The translations under genes were made by a program, and so were the position numbers. The notes beneath the pieces were generated by a model. The model did no database searches, was not told the DNA's origin, and saw only the letters and a program-made list of their open reading frames with translations. This document shows, one piece after another, positions 8,798 to 18,831 of a DNA stretch of 64,000 bases (positions are counted from its first letter, which is position 1; each line of letters starts with the position of its first letter). This DNA is from an uncultured Clostridia bacterium (GTDB lineage: Bacteria; Bacillota; Clostridia; Oscillospirales; CAG-272), in assembly GCA_944381115.1 (NCBI GenBank), contig CALWJV010000006.1, positions 52,311-116,310 on the forward strand. The letters run 5' to 3'.

Positions 8798-9814
8798 ATG
8801 GCATGGTATACTGAAAACGGAAAGCTTCAGGACGTCGTAATTTCTACCAGGGTGCGTTTTGCACGCAATCTGGAAAATTACCCTTTTCCGGAACGACTTA
8901 ACGATAAAGGTGCAGAAGAAATAATTGAAACGGTATCGGAAACACTAAACGGTTACAGTTGTGAAAAATTCGGCGCTTTCGATAAGACAAGATTACGTTC
9001 ATATATGGAAATGCATTACGTAAGTTCTGAATTTTCAGCGTCAAATAAACCGCGTGCACTGTTGAGCGGAGAAAATGACAGCGTAAAGATCATGGTCTGC
9101 GAAGAAGATCATCTAAGGATTCAAAGTATCGTTGCGGGATTTGCGCCGAAAAAAGCATACGAATATGCATGCAAAGCAGATGACTTGATATGTAAAAAAC
9201 TAAAAATAGCGTATAGCGAAAAATATGGCTATCTTACAAGTTGTCCAACCAACCTCGGTGTTGCAATGAGAGTCTCTGCAATGCTTTGCCTGCCTGCGCT
9301 CACAGCCGGTAACGCCATAAGTGCATACGGAGAAGCTATGAGTAAGATGGGGATCACAATCCGAGGACTTTACGGAGAAGGAAGTGAATCCGCAGGCTGT
9401 CTTTACCAGATTTCCAACCGTGCTTCCCTCGGAACAGGCGAAAAAGAAATTATAAAACTTCTCACTGACGTTGTAAAAAACCTTGTTGAAGCGGAACGAA
9501 AAGCAAGAAAAAATCTTTTTGAATTGAACAGTGAGTCTGTTACAGATAAAATATGCAGAAGTATCGGACTCCTAAAAAACGCGCACATTCTTTCATCTTC
9601 CGAATTCAACAGCGGTTTTGCCGATATGAAAATGGGAGTATCCCTCGGAATACTTGAAGGTATAAGTGATGAAAAAATGAGTGAGATGTTGGTTGCCGTT
9701 CAGCCTGCAACGATCTCCCTTACTAAAGAAGGTCTTGAAGGAGACATGGCAAGAGATATGGCAAGAGCAAAGATAGTACGTGATATGCTCAGTACAGTAA
9801 CAATAAAACATTAA
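8798..9814 (+). CDS. mcsB: Protein-arginine kinase McsB
   Basis: McsB phosphorylates arginines, including those of CtsR, and tags proteins for ClpCP degradation. The phosphagen kinase fold is visible in STRVRFARNLENYPFP near residue 17-32 and in LTSCPTNLGVAMR (about 146-158), with the conserved Cys and nucleotide-binding loop. The length of 338 is about 25 residues below B. subtilis McsB. The shortening is towards the C-terminus, where the phospho-arginine-binding region could be reduced. It is translationally coupled to mcsA, and a GGGGAGG ribosome site lies at the end of mcsA. Confidence 0.94.
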   Translation: MAWYTENGKLQDVVISTRVRFARNLENYPFPERLNDKGAEEIIETVSETLNGYSCEKFGAFDKTRLRSYMEMHYVSSEFSASNKPRALLSGENDSVKIMVCEEDHLRIQSIVAGFAPKKAYEYACKADDLICKKLKIAYSEKYGYLTSCPTNLGVAMRVSAMLCLPALTAGNAISAYGEAMSKMGITIRGLYGEGSESAGCLYQISNRASLGTGEKEIIKLLTDVVKNLVEAERKARKNLFELNSESVTDKICRSIGLLKNAHILSSSEFNSGFADMKMGVSLGILEGISDEKMSEMLVAVQPATISLTKEGLEGDMARDMARAKIVRDMLSTVTIKH

Positions 9815-9949
9815 TTAAAAAATACAATTAATTTAAGAAAAAAATATATATTGGTTTTAACTGGATTTTATAGGTATCTATCGGTAAAATTCAAATAATA
9901 AACCCCATTTTAAAGCCGCATTTAAAGGCGTCAGAACGGAGGATATAAT

Positions 9950-12418
9950 ATGCAAAATAAATTTACACAATACGCAGAAGCAGCGCTTAATGAAGCACTT
10001 GTACAAGCAGGAAACCTCGGTCATACAGATGTCGGATCAGAGCATTTGCTCCTCGGCATTTTAAGTGTTCCCGAGTGTTCTGCAGCAAAAATTTTAGAAA
10101 AGCACGGTATAGATTACGAGTCCATGTTTGAATCCGTAAAAACACACATGGGTTACGGGACTCCTACAAATCCTACTCCGAGAAACATTACCCCAAAATT
10201 GAATGCGATCATACAGTCTTCGGCATATGAGGCGACAAAGAGAGGTAGTCAGGCAATAGGTACGGAACATCTGCTTATTTCCATTCTTTCAATTACCGAC
10301 TCGGTTGCCGTAAGACTTCTCGCCATGGAAGGTGTCAATATATCAGACCTCGGCAGAGATCTTATCACTATGATGAACGGGTCCGACGACGGAGAATCAC
10401 CTTCCGAAGATCCCGACGGCTCATATAACCCAAGAAGCGGTGGATCACACAAAGGGCTTGAAAATCTTAAAAAATACGGAAAAGATCTTACCAAAATGGC
10501 AAAAGAGGGTAAGCTCGACCCTGTGATCGGACGTGAAAACGAAACCGAAAGACTTATCCAGATTCTTTCAAGACGTACAAAAAACAATCCTTGTCTTATA
10601 GGTGAAGCAGGTGTTGGTAAAACCGCAGTTGTTGAGGGACTTGCGGAAAAAATTGTAAGCGGCAATGTCCCGGAAAACCTGAAAGGAAAATCAATATTCA
10701 GCCTCGATGTTTCAGGTATGCTCGCAGGAACCAAATACAGAGGTGAATTTGAAGAACGTTTAAAAGGTGTTATAAACGAAGTCAAAAACAACAAAAATAT
10801 AATTTTGTTTATTGATGAAATTCATACTATTGTCGGAGCAGGAGCAACATCTGAAGGTAGTATGGATGCCGCAAACATTATTAAACCGGCACTTTCAAGA
10901 GGTGAATTTCAGGTTATCGGCGCCACTACGATTGCAGAATACAGAAAATATATAGAAAAAGACGCTGCTCTTGAACGTCGTTTCCAGTCTGTCACCGTCG
11001 GAGAACCTACACCGGAAGATGCAGTAAAAATATTAATGGGTCTGAGACCCCGTTACGAGGAACACCATAAACTTAAAATATCCGACGAGGCTATCAATGC
11101 GGCAGTTTCTCTTTCAAGACGTTACATCGGTGACAGATATCTTCCCGATAAAGCAATAGACCTTGTGGACGAAGCAGCATCGCGTAAGCACATCGGTACT
11201 CTTTCCATGCCGGAAGATCTGAGGACACTCGAAAAGGAAACCAAAAAACTTGCAGATGAAAAAAGAGATGCAATAGTAAATCAAAATTTTGAAAAAGCAG
11301 CAGAAATACGTGATAAAGAAACGAAATTAAATAAGGAATACGAAGAAAAAAAGGCAGAATGGGAAAAAACCAAAACACCTGACATGGATACTGTTACTGC
11401 AGATGACATTGCTGAAATAGTAACGCAGTGGACAGGTATTCCCGTAAAAAAACTTGCAAACGAAGAAGAAAGCAGACTTCTTAATCTTGAAAAACTTTTA
11501 CACGAAAGGGTAATAGGTCAGGACGAGGCTGTAACTTCTGTCGCAAATGCAATAAGACGTTCAAGGATAGGTCTTAAAGACCCGAACCGTCCCGCAGGTT
11601 CGTTTATTTTCCTCGGACCGACGGGTGTCGGTAAGACGGAGCTTTCCAAGGCTCTTGCCGAGATACTTTTTGGCGACGAAAACGCAATGATAAGGGTAGA
11701 TATGTCTGAGTACATGGAAAAAGCGAGCGTATCCAAAATGATAGGTTCGCCCCCCGGTTATATCGGATATGACGAAGGCGGCCAACTTACTGAAAAGATA
11801 AGGCGTAAACCCTACTCCGTTGTACTTTTTGATGAAATTGAAAAGGCACACCCTGATGTATTTAACCTTATGCTTCAAATACTCGATGACGGAATCTTAA
11901 CAGACTCTCAAGGCAGACGCGTCGATTTTAAAAACGCAGTCATAATAATGACTTCAAACCTCGGTGCACGTGAAATTACCACAACAGGAAAGACCTTAGG
12001 TTTTACTTCTTCAAATGCACCTGCAGATGAAAAAGCGGCTACAAGAGAACGTGTTATGTCTGCTCTTAAAGAGGCGTTTCGTCCGGAATTTCTTAACAGG
12101 ATAGACGAAATAATAATTTTCGATAAACTTTCTGACAGCGACATACGTAAGATCGCCAATAACATGATCGCATCTGTTGTAAAACGTATATCGGCTATCG
12201 GAGTCAATATAAGTTTTGACGAAAAAGCTATTGACTATCTTGCCAAAGAAGGTACCGACAAAGTTTACGGAGCAAGACCTCTGCGCCGTACCATCGTTCA
12301 TAAAGTTGAGGACGGATTTGCAACGGCAATGCTTGCCGGAAAGTTTACCAAGGGCGATACTGTAAACGTCTCAGCGGACAAGGACGGACTCATATGGAAC
12401 AAAGAAGAGAAAAAATAA
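9950..12418 (+). CDS. clpC: ATP-dependent Clp protease ATP-binding subunit ClpC
   Basis: An 822-residue Hsp100 unfoldase that partners ClpP. The order is: double Clp_N repeat (1-145), AAA+ domain 1 with Walker A GEAGVGKT (about 220) and Walker B LFIDEIH, middle domain with a UVR motif ([12 protein letters not shown], about 446), AAA+ domain 2 with Walker A GPTGVGKT (about 558), and the ClpB-type D2-small C-terminal domain. The middle UVR segment is the ClpC mark that separates it from ClpB, and it docks the McsA/McsB adaptors. ATG has CGGAGG upstream. The gap from mcsB is 135 bp with no clear second promoter. A bidirectional terminator follows. Confidence 0.96.
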   Translation: MQNKFTQYAEAALNEALVQAGNLGHTDVGSEHLLLGILSVPECSAAKILEKHGIDYESMFESVKTHMGYGTPTNPTPRNITPKLNAIIQSSAYEATKRGSQAIGTEHLLISILSITDSVAVRLLAMEGVNISDLGRDLITMMNGSDDGESPSEDPDGSYNPRSGGSHKGLENLKKYGKDLTKMAKEGKLDPVIGRENETERLIQILSRRTKNNPCLIGEAGVGKTAVVEGLAEKIVSGNVPENLKGKSIFSLDVSGMLAGTKYRGEFEERLKGVINEVKNNKNIILFIDEIHTIVGAGATSEGSMDAANIIKPALSRGEFQVIGATTIAEYRKYIEKDAALERRFQSVTVGEPTPEDAVKILMGLRPRYEEHHKLKISDEAINAAVSLSRRYIGDRYLPDKAIDLVDEAASRKHIGTLSMPEDLRTLEKETKKLADEKRDAIVNQNFEKAAEIRDKETKLNKEYEEKKAEWEKTKTPDMDTVTADDIAEIVTQWTGIPVKKLANEEESRLLNLEKLLHERVIGQDEAVTSVANAIRRSRIGLKDPNRPAGSFIFLGPTGVGKTELSKALAEILFGDENAMIRVDMSEYMEKASVSKMIGSPPGYIGYDEGGQLTEKIRRKPYSVVLFDEIEKAHPDVFNLMLQILDDGILTDSQGRRVDFKNAVIIMTSNLGAREITTTGKTLGFTSSNAPADEKAATRERVMSALKEAFRPEFLNRIDEIIIFDKLSDSDIRKIANNMIASVVKRISAIGVNISFDEKAIDYLAKEGTDKVYGARPLRRTIVHKVEDGFATAMLAGKFTKGDTVNVSADKDGLIWNKEEKK

Positions 12419-12505
12419 TTTTCATTTAAAAAATCTTTATGAATCTCAGTCAATAAAGTGATGAAAAAATCCAGTATGTTACTTTTATAACCATAAATAA
12501 ATATT

Positions 12506-12548
12506 TAAAAAAGTCCCCGGAAAGAAAAATTTTCCGGAGACTTTTTTT
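12506..12548. terminator. Bidirectional terminator between clpC and azlD
   Basis: AAAAAAGTCCCCGGAAA and TTTCCGGAGACTTTTTT pair with a short A-rich loop, and T-runs are present in both directions. It lies between convergent clpC (+) and azlD (-). Confidence 0.88.
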
Positions 12549-12861
12549 AAATCAGATACATCATTACAAATTCAACAATAAAAACTACCGAACACGATGC
12601 AATCGCTACTTTAAAAAGACCTGCACCGAACCATGCAAGCACTACTCCGACTATCAGCGCTATCGCACCGGAAACCGGAGATTGCGTCGCTTCAATAATT
12701 GCCGGAAATGTCATTACCGACAAAGTAACATAAGGAACATAATATAAAAAAGACTTTAAAAACCTGTTTTTTATCTGTCTGCGTATAAGAACAATGGGAA
12801 GCATTCTGATAAGATAGGTAACACTTGCCATAATCAAAATATAAATGTATATTTTGAGCAT
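12547..12861 (-). CDS. azlD: AzlD, branched-chain amino acid exporter small subunit
   Basis: A 104-residue membrane protein with three or four hydrophobic helices and the AzlD pattern (RMLPIVLIRR near residue 23, PAIIEATQSP). AzlD pairs with AzlC to export branched-chain amino acids and their analogues. Its start overlaps the azlC stop by one base (TAATG). It is the second gene of the pair and ends at a bidirectional terminator. Confidence 0.9.
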   Translation of the reverse strand: MLKIYIYILIMASVTYLIRMLPIVLIRRQIKNRFLKSFLYYVPYVTLSVMTFPAIIEATQSPVSGAIALIVGVVLAWFGAGLFKVAIASCSVVFIVEFVMMYLI

Positions 12862-13604
12862 TATTTTACTTCCTCCGTTTCTTCATCATCTTTTCGGGGA
12901 AATAAAATTGCCGCAAAAGCAGAAACAAATATCGTAAGTATGATCGTCACTGTGCCGTCGGTGAGTCCCCAAGAATCGGGAACATACCTCGATGCATAAC
13001 TTAAAACAAAACATATAATAATAATGCCTGATATAACTTTGTTTTTTCTTGCAGGAGGAATTATTATCGCCAGAAACATTCCGTAAAGAGCAACGCTCAA
13101 TGCACTTACTATGCTTGTCGGTAACCATGTACCGGCAAGGGCGCCTATGACCGTACCCAAAGCCCACAAAGGAACAGCGGTAAACGCCGCTCCGTATATG
13201 TAGTACGGGTTTAAAAATCCGTCCCTTGCCATTGTGATACCAAAGATCTCATCGGTCACAAAGTAACTGCTGAAAAATCTGTGAGAAAGTTTTTCTTCTG
13301 GTGAAAATTTCTGACTGAGGGCACAACTCATAAGCATGTATCTTGCATTTATGACAAATGTCATTATAGCAACTTCAAGATATGCTGCATTTTTTGATAT
13401 AAGATCAAACCCGGCATACTCGCCTGCAGATGCAATACACAGCAGGCTTGCCAAAAACGACTGAAAAACGGAAAGTCCGGAATTTTTTGCCATTATACCG
13501 AGGGCAAACGATACCGCAAGATACCCAAGTCCTATCGGCACGGCATCTCTCATCCCTTCCGCAAATACCTTTTTGCGTCCTTTTTTTATGTCCAAAAGGT
13601 CCAT
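12861..13604 (-). CDS. azlC: AzlC, branched-chain amino acid exporter large subunit
   Basis: A 247-residue integral membrane protein of the AzlC (LIV-E) family, with RDAVPIGLGYLAVSFALG near the start, an SAGEYAG segment and NARYMLMS, both typical of the family. I chose the ATG at 13604, which has GGAG 7 bases upstream. The extension to 13625 depends on a TTG with no ribosome site. It lies downstream of the Leu T-box operon on the same strand (170-bp gap), so the branched-chain amino acid theme continues. Whether the two are cotranscribed is unclear because a hairpin (about 13657-13684) lies between. Confidence 0.9.
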   Translation of the reverse strand: MDLLDIKKGRKKVFAEGMRDAVPIGLGYLAVSFALGIMAKNSGLSVFQSFLASLLCIASAGEYAGFDLISKNAAYLEVAIMTFVINARYMLMSCALSQKFSPEEKLSHRFFSSYFVTDEIFGITMARDGFLNPYYIYGAAFTAVPLWALGTVIGALAGTWLPTSIVSALSVALYGMFLAIIIPPARKNKVISGIIIICFVLSYASRYVPDSWGLTDGTVTIILTIFVSAFAAILFPRKDDEETEEVK

Positions 13605-13773
13605 TTCCTTGCTCCAATTCAACAATTTAATCCGATGTATTCAGGCGGTAACTTTATGCCCTTGAAAAAAATTTCAAAGGGCATTTTATTGCTTTACACG
13701 AGAAGGCGAATATAATTTTATACTCTAATGTATTTAAAAATTACTTCTTTTTTTGAAATTTTACAATTTTTAA

Positions 13774-14589
13774 TTATGTAGCGGCTATTCCGAAAACCTT
13801 CGCGGCATTGTACCCGAGAAGTTTTTTGTATTCTTCCTCGGAAAAGCCGAGAGACATGAGTTTTGAAAGTTCTTCCGATGCATCCCACATCGGATAATCG
13901 GTAGCAAACATAACTCTGTCTATTCCGAACGCCATAATATATTCTTTCACTTTCTCATTTGGCAAAAACGGGAAAGACGATGAACAGTCGACATAAAGAT
14001 TTTCAAATTTCGGAAGTTTCTTTGTTGCTTCTTCCCAGACCGACCAGCCTCCGAGGTGAGCGCCTATTATAATAAGGTCCGGAAAACTTTTAAGTACCGG
14101 GATAAGTTGATCGGGGTTGGAATTGTTGTACCTATAATCACCCGTGTGCATCAGTATCGGAAGTCCGTGATTTTCGCAAAGCTCGTATATCTTCATACAC
14201 TTTTTGTCGTCTATTCTGAAATTCTGAATATCGGGGTGGAGTTTTACGCCGTGAAGCGAAAGTTCGCACAGGTGATCAAAATCGCCTTCAATATCGGCGC
14301 TGTCGGGATGAAGCGTACCGAGTCCGGTGAGTTTTCCTTTGTACTCTGCTTCCTCTTTTGCGATAAATTCATTGATGCTTTTTACCTGCTTCGGTACCGA
14401 GGCGACGGATTGTACCACAAAATGGTCGATCCCGACCTTTGTACCCTCTTTGACCATGTCTCCTGCAATTCCGTTTTTCAGCGAATGAAGGCCGTAAAAT
14501 GTATTTGTACCGTTAACGGCTCTTTCCGCTATTTTTTCCGGATAGATATGACAGTGCGCATCCACCGTAAAAAATTTATTTTGATACAT
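13774..14589 (-). CDS. Amidohydrolase-family (TIM-barrel metal-dependent hydrolase) protein
   Basis: A 271-residue amidohydrolase-2 type protein. The metal motif DAHCH is at residues 10-14. Further ligands are GVKLHPD and ILMHTGD with conserved His (about 117 and 148), and FATDYP near 230 supplies the Asp. The family includes ACMSD-type decarboxylases and hydrolases of C-N or C-O bonds, and the substrate cannot be read from sequence. It starts on the stop of the TIM-barrel/ligase fusion (one-base overlap), so it is the third gene of the Leu T-box operon. Its job is therefore presumably linked to leucine or isovalerate metabolism (inference). Confidence 0.85.
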   Translation of the reverse strand: MYQNKFFTVDAHCHIYPEKIAERAVNGTNTFYGLHSLKNGIAGDMVKEGTKVGIDHFVVQSVASVPKQVKSINEFIAKEEAEYKGKLTGLGTLHPDSADIEGDFDHLCELSLHGVKLHPDIQNFRIDDKKCMKIYELCENHGLPILMHTGDYRYNNSNPDQLIPVLKSFPDLIIIGAHLGGWSVWEEATKKLPKFENLYVDCSSSFPFLPNEKVKEYIMAFGIDRVMFATDYPMWDASEELSKLMSLGFSEEEYKKLLGYNAAKVFGIAAT

Positions 14590-17108
14590 TATGCCGTCAC
14601 CACTTTTGCTGCTTTTTGGAGTCCGAGTTTTTCAATAGCTTCCTCACGCATTTTATACTTAAGGATCTTTCCGGCTACATTCATCGGAAACTCCTTTACA
14701 AAGTCTATATATTTCGGTACTTTATGCCTTGCCATATGGGCATTGATATATTCTTTCATCTCCTCGGAGGTCATGGTCTCACCGTCTTTCAGAATTATAC
14801 AAGCCATTATCTCTTCACCGTACTGCTCATCGGGAACGCCTATTACCTGAACGTCCTTTACCTTCGGATGGGTATAGATGAACTCCTCTATTTCCTTCGG
14901 GTAAATATTCTCACCGCCGCGGATAATCATGTCTTTGAGACGACCGGTGATACGGTAGTTTCCTTCTTTCGTGCGGCAGGCAAGGTCTCCGGTATGGAGC
15001 CAGCCATCCTTGTCAATCGCGGAGGCGGTCGCCTTGGGCATCTTGTAGTATCCCTTCATTATGTTATAACCTCTTGCAACAAACTCGCCAGTGACCTCAT
15101 CCGGACACTCTTCTCCCGTTTCTGGGTCAACTATCTTACATTCGATCTCAGGGAGCGCGCGTCCGACGGTTCCGACTCTGACTTCAATCGGGTCATCTGT
15201 CGAACTCATAGTACATCCGGGAGATGCCTCCGTCTGACCGTAAACTATCGTTATTTCGTCCATGTGCATCTTCTTTATAACATCGCGCATAACGGAAATC
15301 GGGCAGGGGCTTCCAGCCATAATACCGGTACGCATATGCGAAAAATCGGTCTTTGCAAAGTCCTCATGTTCAAGAAGTGCAATAAACATCGTGGGAACTC
15401 CGTGGAATGCGGTTATCCTCTCGGCGTTTATACATGCAAGCGCCGGTTTCGGTGCGTAATACGGGAGCGGGAGGAGTGTAACTCCGTGTGTCATACTTGC
15501 GGTCATGGCAAGGACCATTCCGAAACAGTGGAACATCGGGACCTGTATCATCATTCTGTCCGCGGTGGAAAGATCCATTCTGTCTCCGATACATTTACCG
15601 TTATTTACGACATTGTAATGAGTAAGCATAACGCCCTTGGGGAATCCCGTGGTTCCGGAAGTATACTGCATATTGCATACGTCATCCTTATCAACGGCGT
15701 CTGCTCTTCTGTATACCTCTTCGACCGGTACCATATCCGCCCTTGCTATCGTCTCTTCCCATGTCAGACAGCCCTTTTGTTTAAATCCTACGGTAATTAC
15801 GTTGCGGAGGAAAGGCAGACGGCGGCTGTGAAGAGGCGTTCCAGGTTTTGTATTTGCGAGTTCTGGACAAAGTTCTGCAATGATCTCAGAGTAATTTGAA
15901 TCACGGTAACCGTCGATCATGACAAGCGTATGAGTATCTGACTGCTTCAAAAGGTATTCGGCCTCGTGAATCTTATATGCGGTGTTCATTGTGACGAGAA
16001 CTGCTCCTATTTTCGTTACCGCCCAGAATGCTATATACCACTGAGGTATATTCGTTGCCCAGACCGCTACGTGGTCTCCGGGCTTTACGTTAAGAGAGAT
16101 AAGACTGCGGGCGAAAGTATCGACGTCCTTGCGGAACTCATAGTATGTTCTTGTATAGTCAAGCGTCGTGTACTTGAATGCAAGTTTATCGGGAAATTCC
16201 TCTACCATACGGTCAAGTACCTTCGGGAAGGTCAGATCGATCAGCATTTCCTTTTTCCAGATATATCTGCCGGTGTGGGCTTTGTTGTAATAAAGCGAGC
16301 TATCCGACTTTGAGGTGTCGCTGAACTGGCTCATAAAGTTTTCAAACTGTGACAGTACTATTTCGAGGTCATCGATCTCTTCGCACCATTTCGGATCCCA
16401 TTCAAGTGAGATAAAGCCGTTATAGTTGACCGAACGCAGTGCGCAGATAAGTTCGTTTATCGGGAGACTTCCCTCCCCCACAAGGCAATAATTTATGCCT
16501 TTATCAGTCTTTTCGGCATCCTTTATATGAATGTGCTTTACGTAAGCGCCAAGAGTTTCGATCGTGGTCTCGGGAGACTGTTCCGCTATAAAACAAGTGG
16601 AATAAACATCCCACAGTGCGGAAAGGCTGTCACTTGCAAAACTGTCGAGCATGTCGCGCAATTTTTTTGCGTCACTGAACAGTCCGCTTGTTTCAAGAAG
16701 GATGTCTACCCCTGCGTTTTCCGCTATGGGGAGTATTTGGGAAAGGAATCCACGCACTGTATCAAAATCGTTTTCTCCGTGGGAGGACGCATGTACTCTT
16801 ATATAAGGTATATGAAGGTTTTCGGCGATCTTTATGCACTCTTTGAGTTCTTCCATTGCCTCTTCGGACTTTTCCGTATCGGCGGGATCGCATATGCTGT
16901 CTATGCACGGAATGCTGAGTTTCATCTCATAAAGTCTTCTGAGCGTTGCGGCGGTCGCGTATTCATTGAATGCGCTATCACTGCTTGTAAAGAGTTTGTT
17001 TTTTATATTGTGAAGTTCTATTCCGGAAAAGCGAAGATCTTTTGCTATATCGCAAAACTGCTCAAAACTTTTTCCGTGCCAACCCTTTGTTGAAAATGAA
17101 AGTTTCAT
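14589..17108 (-). CDS. Sugar-phosphate isomerase/epimerase-like TIM barrel fused to acyl-CoA ligase
   Basis: An 839-residue fusion. Residues 1 to about 262 form an AP-endonuclease-2-type TIM barrel (GIELHN, SIPCIDS, HIHIKD, GFISLEWDP) as in xylose isomerase-like epimerases. Residues about 283-835 form an ANL adenylating enzyme with P-loop YTSGTTGFPKG (about 483), YGQTE (about 621), GWLHTGD (about 701) and the catalytic Lys in AGKILKYKMRE (about 814), closest to FadD-like fatty acyl-CoA synthetases. All adenylation residues look intact, so it should form an acyl-CoA from acid, ATP and CoA. It overlaps the LeuA-like gene by 4 bp (ATGA). Leu T-box control suggests isovalerate or a related acid as substrate (inference). 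Confidence 0.88.
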   Translation of the reverse strand: MKLSFSTKGWHGKSFEQFCDIAKDLRFSGIELHNIKNKLFTSSDSAFNEYATAATLRRLYEMKLSIPCIDSICDPADTEKSEEAMEELKECIKIAENLHIPYIRVHASSHGENDFDTVRGFLSQILPIAENAGVDILLETSGLFSDAKKLRDMLDSFASDSLSALWDVYSTCFIAEQSPETTIETLGAYVKHIHIKDAEKTDKGINYCLVGEGSLPINELICALRSVNYNGFISLEWDPKWCEEIDDLEIVLSQFENFMSQFSDTSKSDSSLYYNKAHTGRYIWKKEMLIDLTFPKVLDRMVEEFPDKLAFKYTTLDYTRTYYEFRKDVDTFARSLISLNVKPGDHVAVWATNIPQWYIAFWAVTKIGAVLVTMNTAYKIHEAEYLLKQSDTHTLVMIDGYRDSNYSEIIAELCPELANTKPGTPLHSRRLPFLRNVITVGFKQKGCLTWEETIARADMVPVEEVYRRADAVDKDDVCNMQYTSGTTGFPKGVMLTHYNVVNNGKCIGDRMDLSTADRMMIQVPMFHCFGMVLAMTASMTHGVTLLPLPYYAPKPALACINAERITAFHGVPTMFIALLEHEDFAKTDFSHMRTGIMAGSPCPISVMRDVIKKMHMDEITIVYGQTEASPGCTMSSTDDPIEVRVGTVGRALPEIECKIVDPETGEECPDEVTGEFVARGYNIMKGYYKMPKATASAIDKDGWLHTGDLACRTKEGNYRITGRLKDMIIRGGENIYPKEIEEFIYTHPKVKDVQVIGVPDEQYGEEIMACIILKDGETMTSEEMKEYINAHMARHKVPKYIDFVKEFPMNVAGKILKYKMREEAIEKLGLQKAAKVVTA

Positions 17109-18496
17109 TTTGTTTTCTCCTCATACACTGTTTTGTTTACCGCATTGATATAAGCCTTTATTGATGCTTCCATTATATCGGTGGAAATGCCGTTTCCGGA
17201 GTAAACCTTACCGTCGTTACGGAGTTTTACCAAAGCATATCCCATGGCTTCCTGTCCTTCAGTTACCGACTGTATCTGGAAATCGTCCAGTTCGAAACGG
17301 CGTCCTATTATCTGACTGAGCGTCTTAAATGAGGCGTCTATCGGGCCGTCTCCTGTTGAGATTCCGCTTATATATTTTCCGTCTTTTTCAAGTTTTATCT
17401 GAGCGGACGAATCAATTATATTACCGTTATTTATAAGGTAACTTACGAGTTTGTACGTCGGCGGTACTTGAAGCGCAACACTCGATACTATCGCATCAAG
17501 ATCCTTTGCAGTTATCTTTTTCTTCTCCGCAACACGTTTGAACTCCTCATAAACTCTTTTAAGATCGTCATCCGAAAGGTCGTATCCGAGTTTCTTTACG
17601 GCGTCAAAAATACTTTCCTCGCTGTCGTGTACATCGAATACATTTACATTGTCGGAAATTTCGATCTTAGTAGATGCGTTAACTTTCTTACCGCCTTCAA
17701 TCCACTCTATCTGATTTACACTGCGGTTAAGTATATTGTAATTTATACCGGAGAAAAGCCCGCATCTTTCTCCGCAACCGAAAAGTATCTTTGCAAAATC
17801 GTCAAGTCCGGTGATATCCTTTTTGCCTACACAGCATTTTATTTCATCAACACTGGCCTTTGCCGCCATGACTGCGGAAGCGCTTGCCATACCGTTCGTG
17901 TTTTTACATACCACGCCGACAGTAACTTTTTCAAGTTCCGGTATGTTTGTATAAGTATCTTTTATAAAAGCGGCAAATTCGTCTGGAAGCATTGCGCCTT
18001 CGTCATCGCAAAGGGTTACGGCTTTTACTCCCGCGTCTATTGCGCCGATTACCATTTCACGAAGGAATGCACTGTCGGCGCGTGTTGCGTCTTCGGCATA
18101 AAACTCCACATTTTCGCATTTTGCCGTTGCCGCGGCAAAAATCTCTTTTGCAAAAATCACCATTTTTGCCGGTTTTTTATGATAAACATACTCCATCTGT
18201 ATCGAGGAAACAGGGAGCCTTACTGCCATACGGGCATTTTTCGAGCCGGATATCGCGGCGGCGGCGGCATCTATGCTTTCCGTGCTGCTTCCTGATTCTA
18301 CACAGAGGGCACTGTTTTTTATAAATGCGGAAACTGTACGTATAAGAAGCGAATCCGCTTTTGTATTCTCTATCTTCGGCATATATATAACATCAACATT
18401 AAGGTTATCAAGGCATCTTGCGACCTCAATCTTTTCTTTAAATGATAATGTCGGATAGACTGTAAGAGTCATATCAGAAATTATAATCTTTTTCAC
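17105..18496 (-). CDS. Divergent 2-isopropylmalate synthase (LeuA) homologue lacking metal ligands
   Basis: 463 residues with a HMGL-type TIM barrel (1 to about 270) and a clear LeuA dimer/allosteric domain (about 340-455: STGDGPIDASFKTL, GNGISTDIMEASIKAY). EFYAEDATRAD is kept, but the metal and catalytic motifs are not. The usual DTTLRDGEQ reads DMTLTVYPT, and the usual HCHND reads VCKNT, so Arg, Asp and both His ligands are gone. It is unlikely to be a normal isopropylmalate synthase and may be a leucine-sensing pseudoenzyme or a new activity (inference). The GTG start has AAGGA upstream. It is the first gene behind the Leu T-box. Automatic annotation would probably name it leuA or citramalate synthase. 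Confidence 0.82.
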   Translation of the reverse strand: MKKIIISDMTLTVYPTLSFKEKIEVARCLDNLNVDVIYMPKIENTKADSLLIRTVSAFIKNSALCVESGSSTESIDAAAAAISGSKNARMAVRLPVSSIQMEYVYHKKPAKMVIFAKEIFAAATAKCENVEFYAEDATRADSAFLREMVIGAIDAGVKAVTLCDDEGAMLPDEFAAFIKDTYTNIPELEKVTVGVVCKNTNGMASASAVMAAKASVDEIKCCVGKKDITGLDDFAKILFGCGERCGLFSGINYNILNRSVNQIEWIEGGKKVNASTKIEISDNVNVFDVHDSEESIFDAVKKLGYDLSDDDLKRVYEEFKRVAEKKKITAKDLDAIVSSVALQVPPTYKLVSYLINNGNIIDSSAQIKLEKDGKYISGISTGDGPIDASFKTLSQIIGRRFELDDFQIQSVTEGQEAMGYALVKLRNDGKVYSGNGISTDIMEASIKAYINAVNKTVYEEKTK

Positions 18497-18524
18497 TTTG
18501 TTTTCCTTCTTTCTTCTGTTTTTA

Positions 18525-18825
18525 TAAAAAAAGCCCCCGAAGCCATAATGGCTTCAGGGGCGAATTTATCCGTGTTACCACCCTGTTTACCGCAAAATAC
18601 GGTCACTCTGTGAGGCTCTGACAAGCCTTTTGCCTTGATAACGGAGCAATCCGGAATCTCTTAATGAACCATGCTTGTACGGCAAAACAGGTCTGTTCGG
18701 AGATTCTGCTCGGGAATGAGACTTTATCCGTCTTCCGCATATCGGACTTACACCAAATGCCGACTCTCTGTGACGCTTTCAAACGGAAAATAATTCCTTC
18801 TTAGCATTTTCTCATGTTTGACAAC
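18525..18825 (-). promoter_or_regulatory. T-box riboswitch, Leu specifier (CTC)
   Basis: The leader RNA has Stem I (ACAGAGAGTCGG, then TTTGGTGTAAG), the antiterminator T-box AGGGTGGTAACACGG (18570-18584), and a terminator with stem AGCCCCCGAAGCC/GGCTTCAGGGGC and a T-run. Aligning the segment after the specifier (TTCCCGAGC here, CTTCCGAGC in the two other T-boxes of this window) places the codon at 18718-18720: CTC, leucine, followed by the usual A. The TGGT bulge fits an ACCA tRNA end. Uncharged tRNA-Leu should switch on the LeuA-like, ligase and amidohydrolase genes. Confidence 0.9.
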
Positions 18826-18831
18826 GAATTA

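Noticed and set aside
10249..10794. 181-codon antisense frame within clpC
   Set aside because: It is a shadow of the conserved ClpC coding frame, without a ribosome site or plausible protein composition.
13657..13684. Hairpin TGCCCTTGAAA/TTTCAAAGGGCA between the Leu operon and azlC
   Set aside because: The T-rich tail is only on the plus strand, where there is no gene, so I do not call it a terminator of the minus-strand genes.
14616..15899. Long open frame (427 codons) on the plus strand
   Set aside because: It is antisense to the acyl-CoA ligase with clear conserved motifs, has low-complexity Cys/His/Arg composition and no family resemblance.
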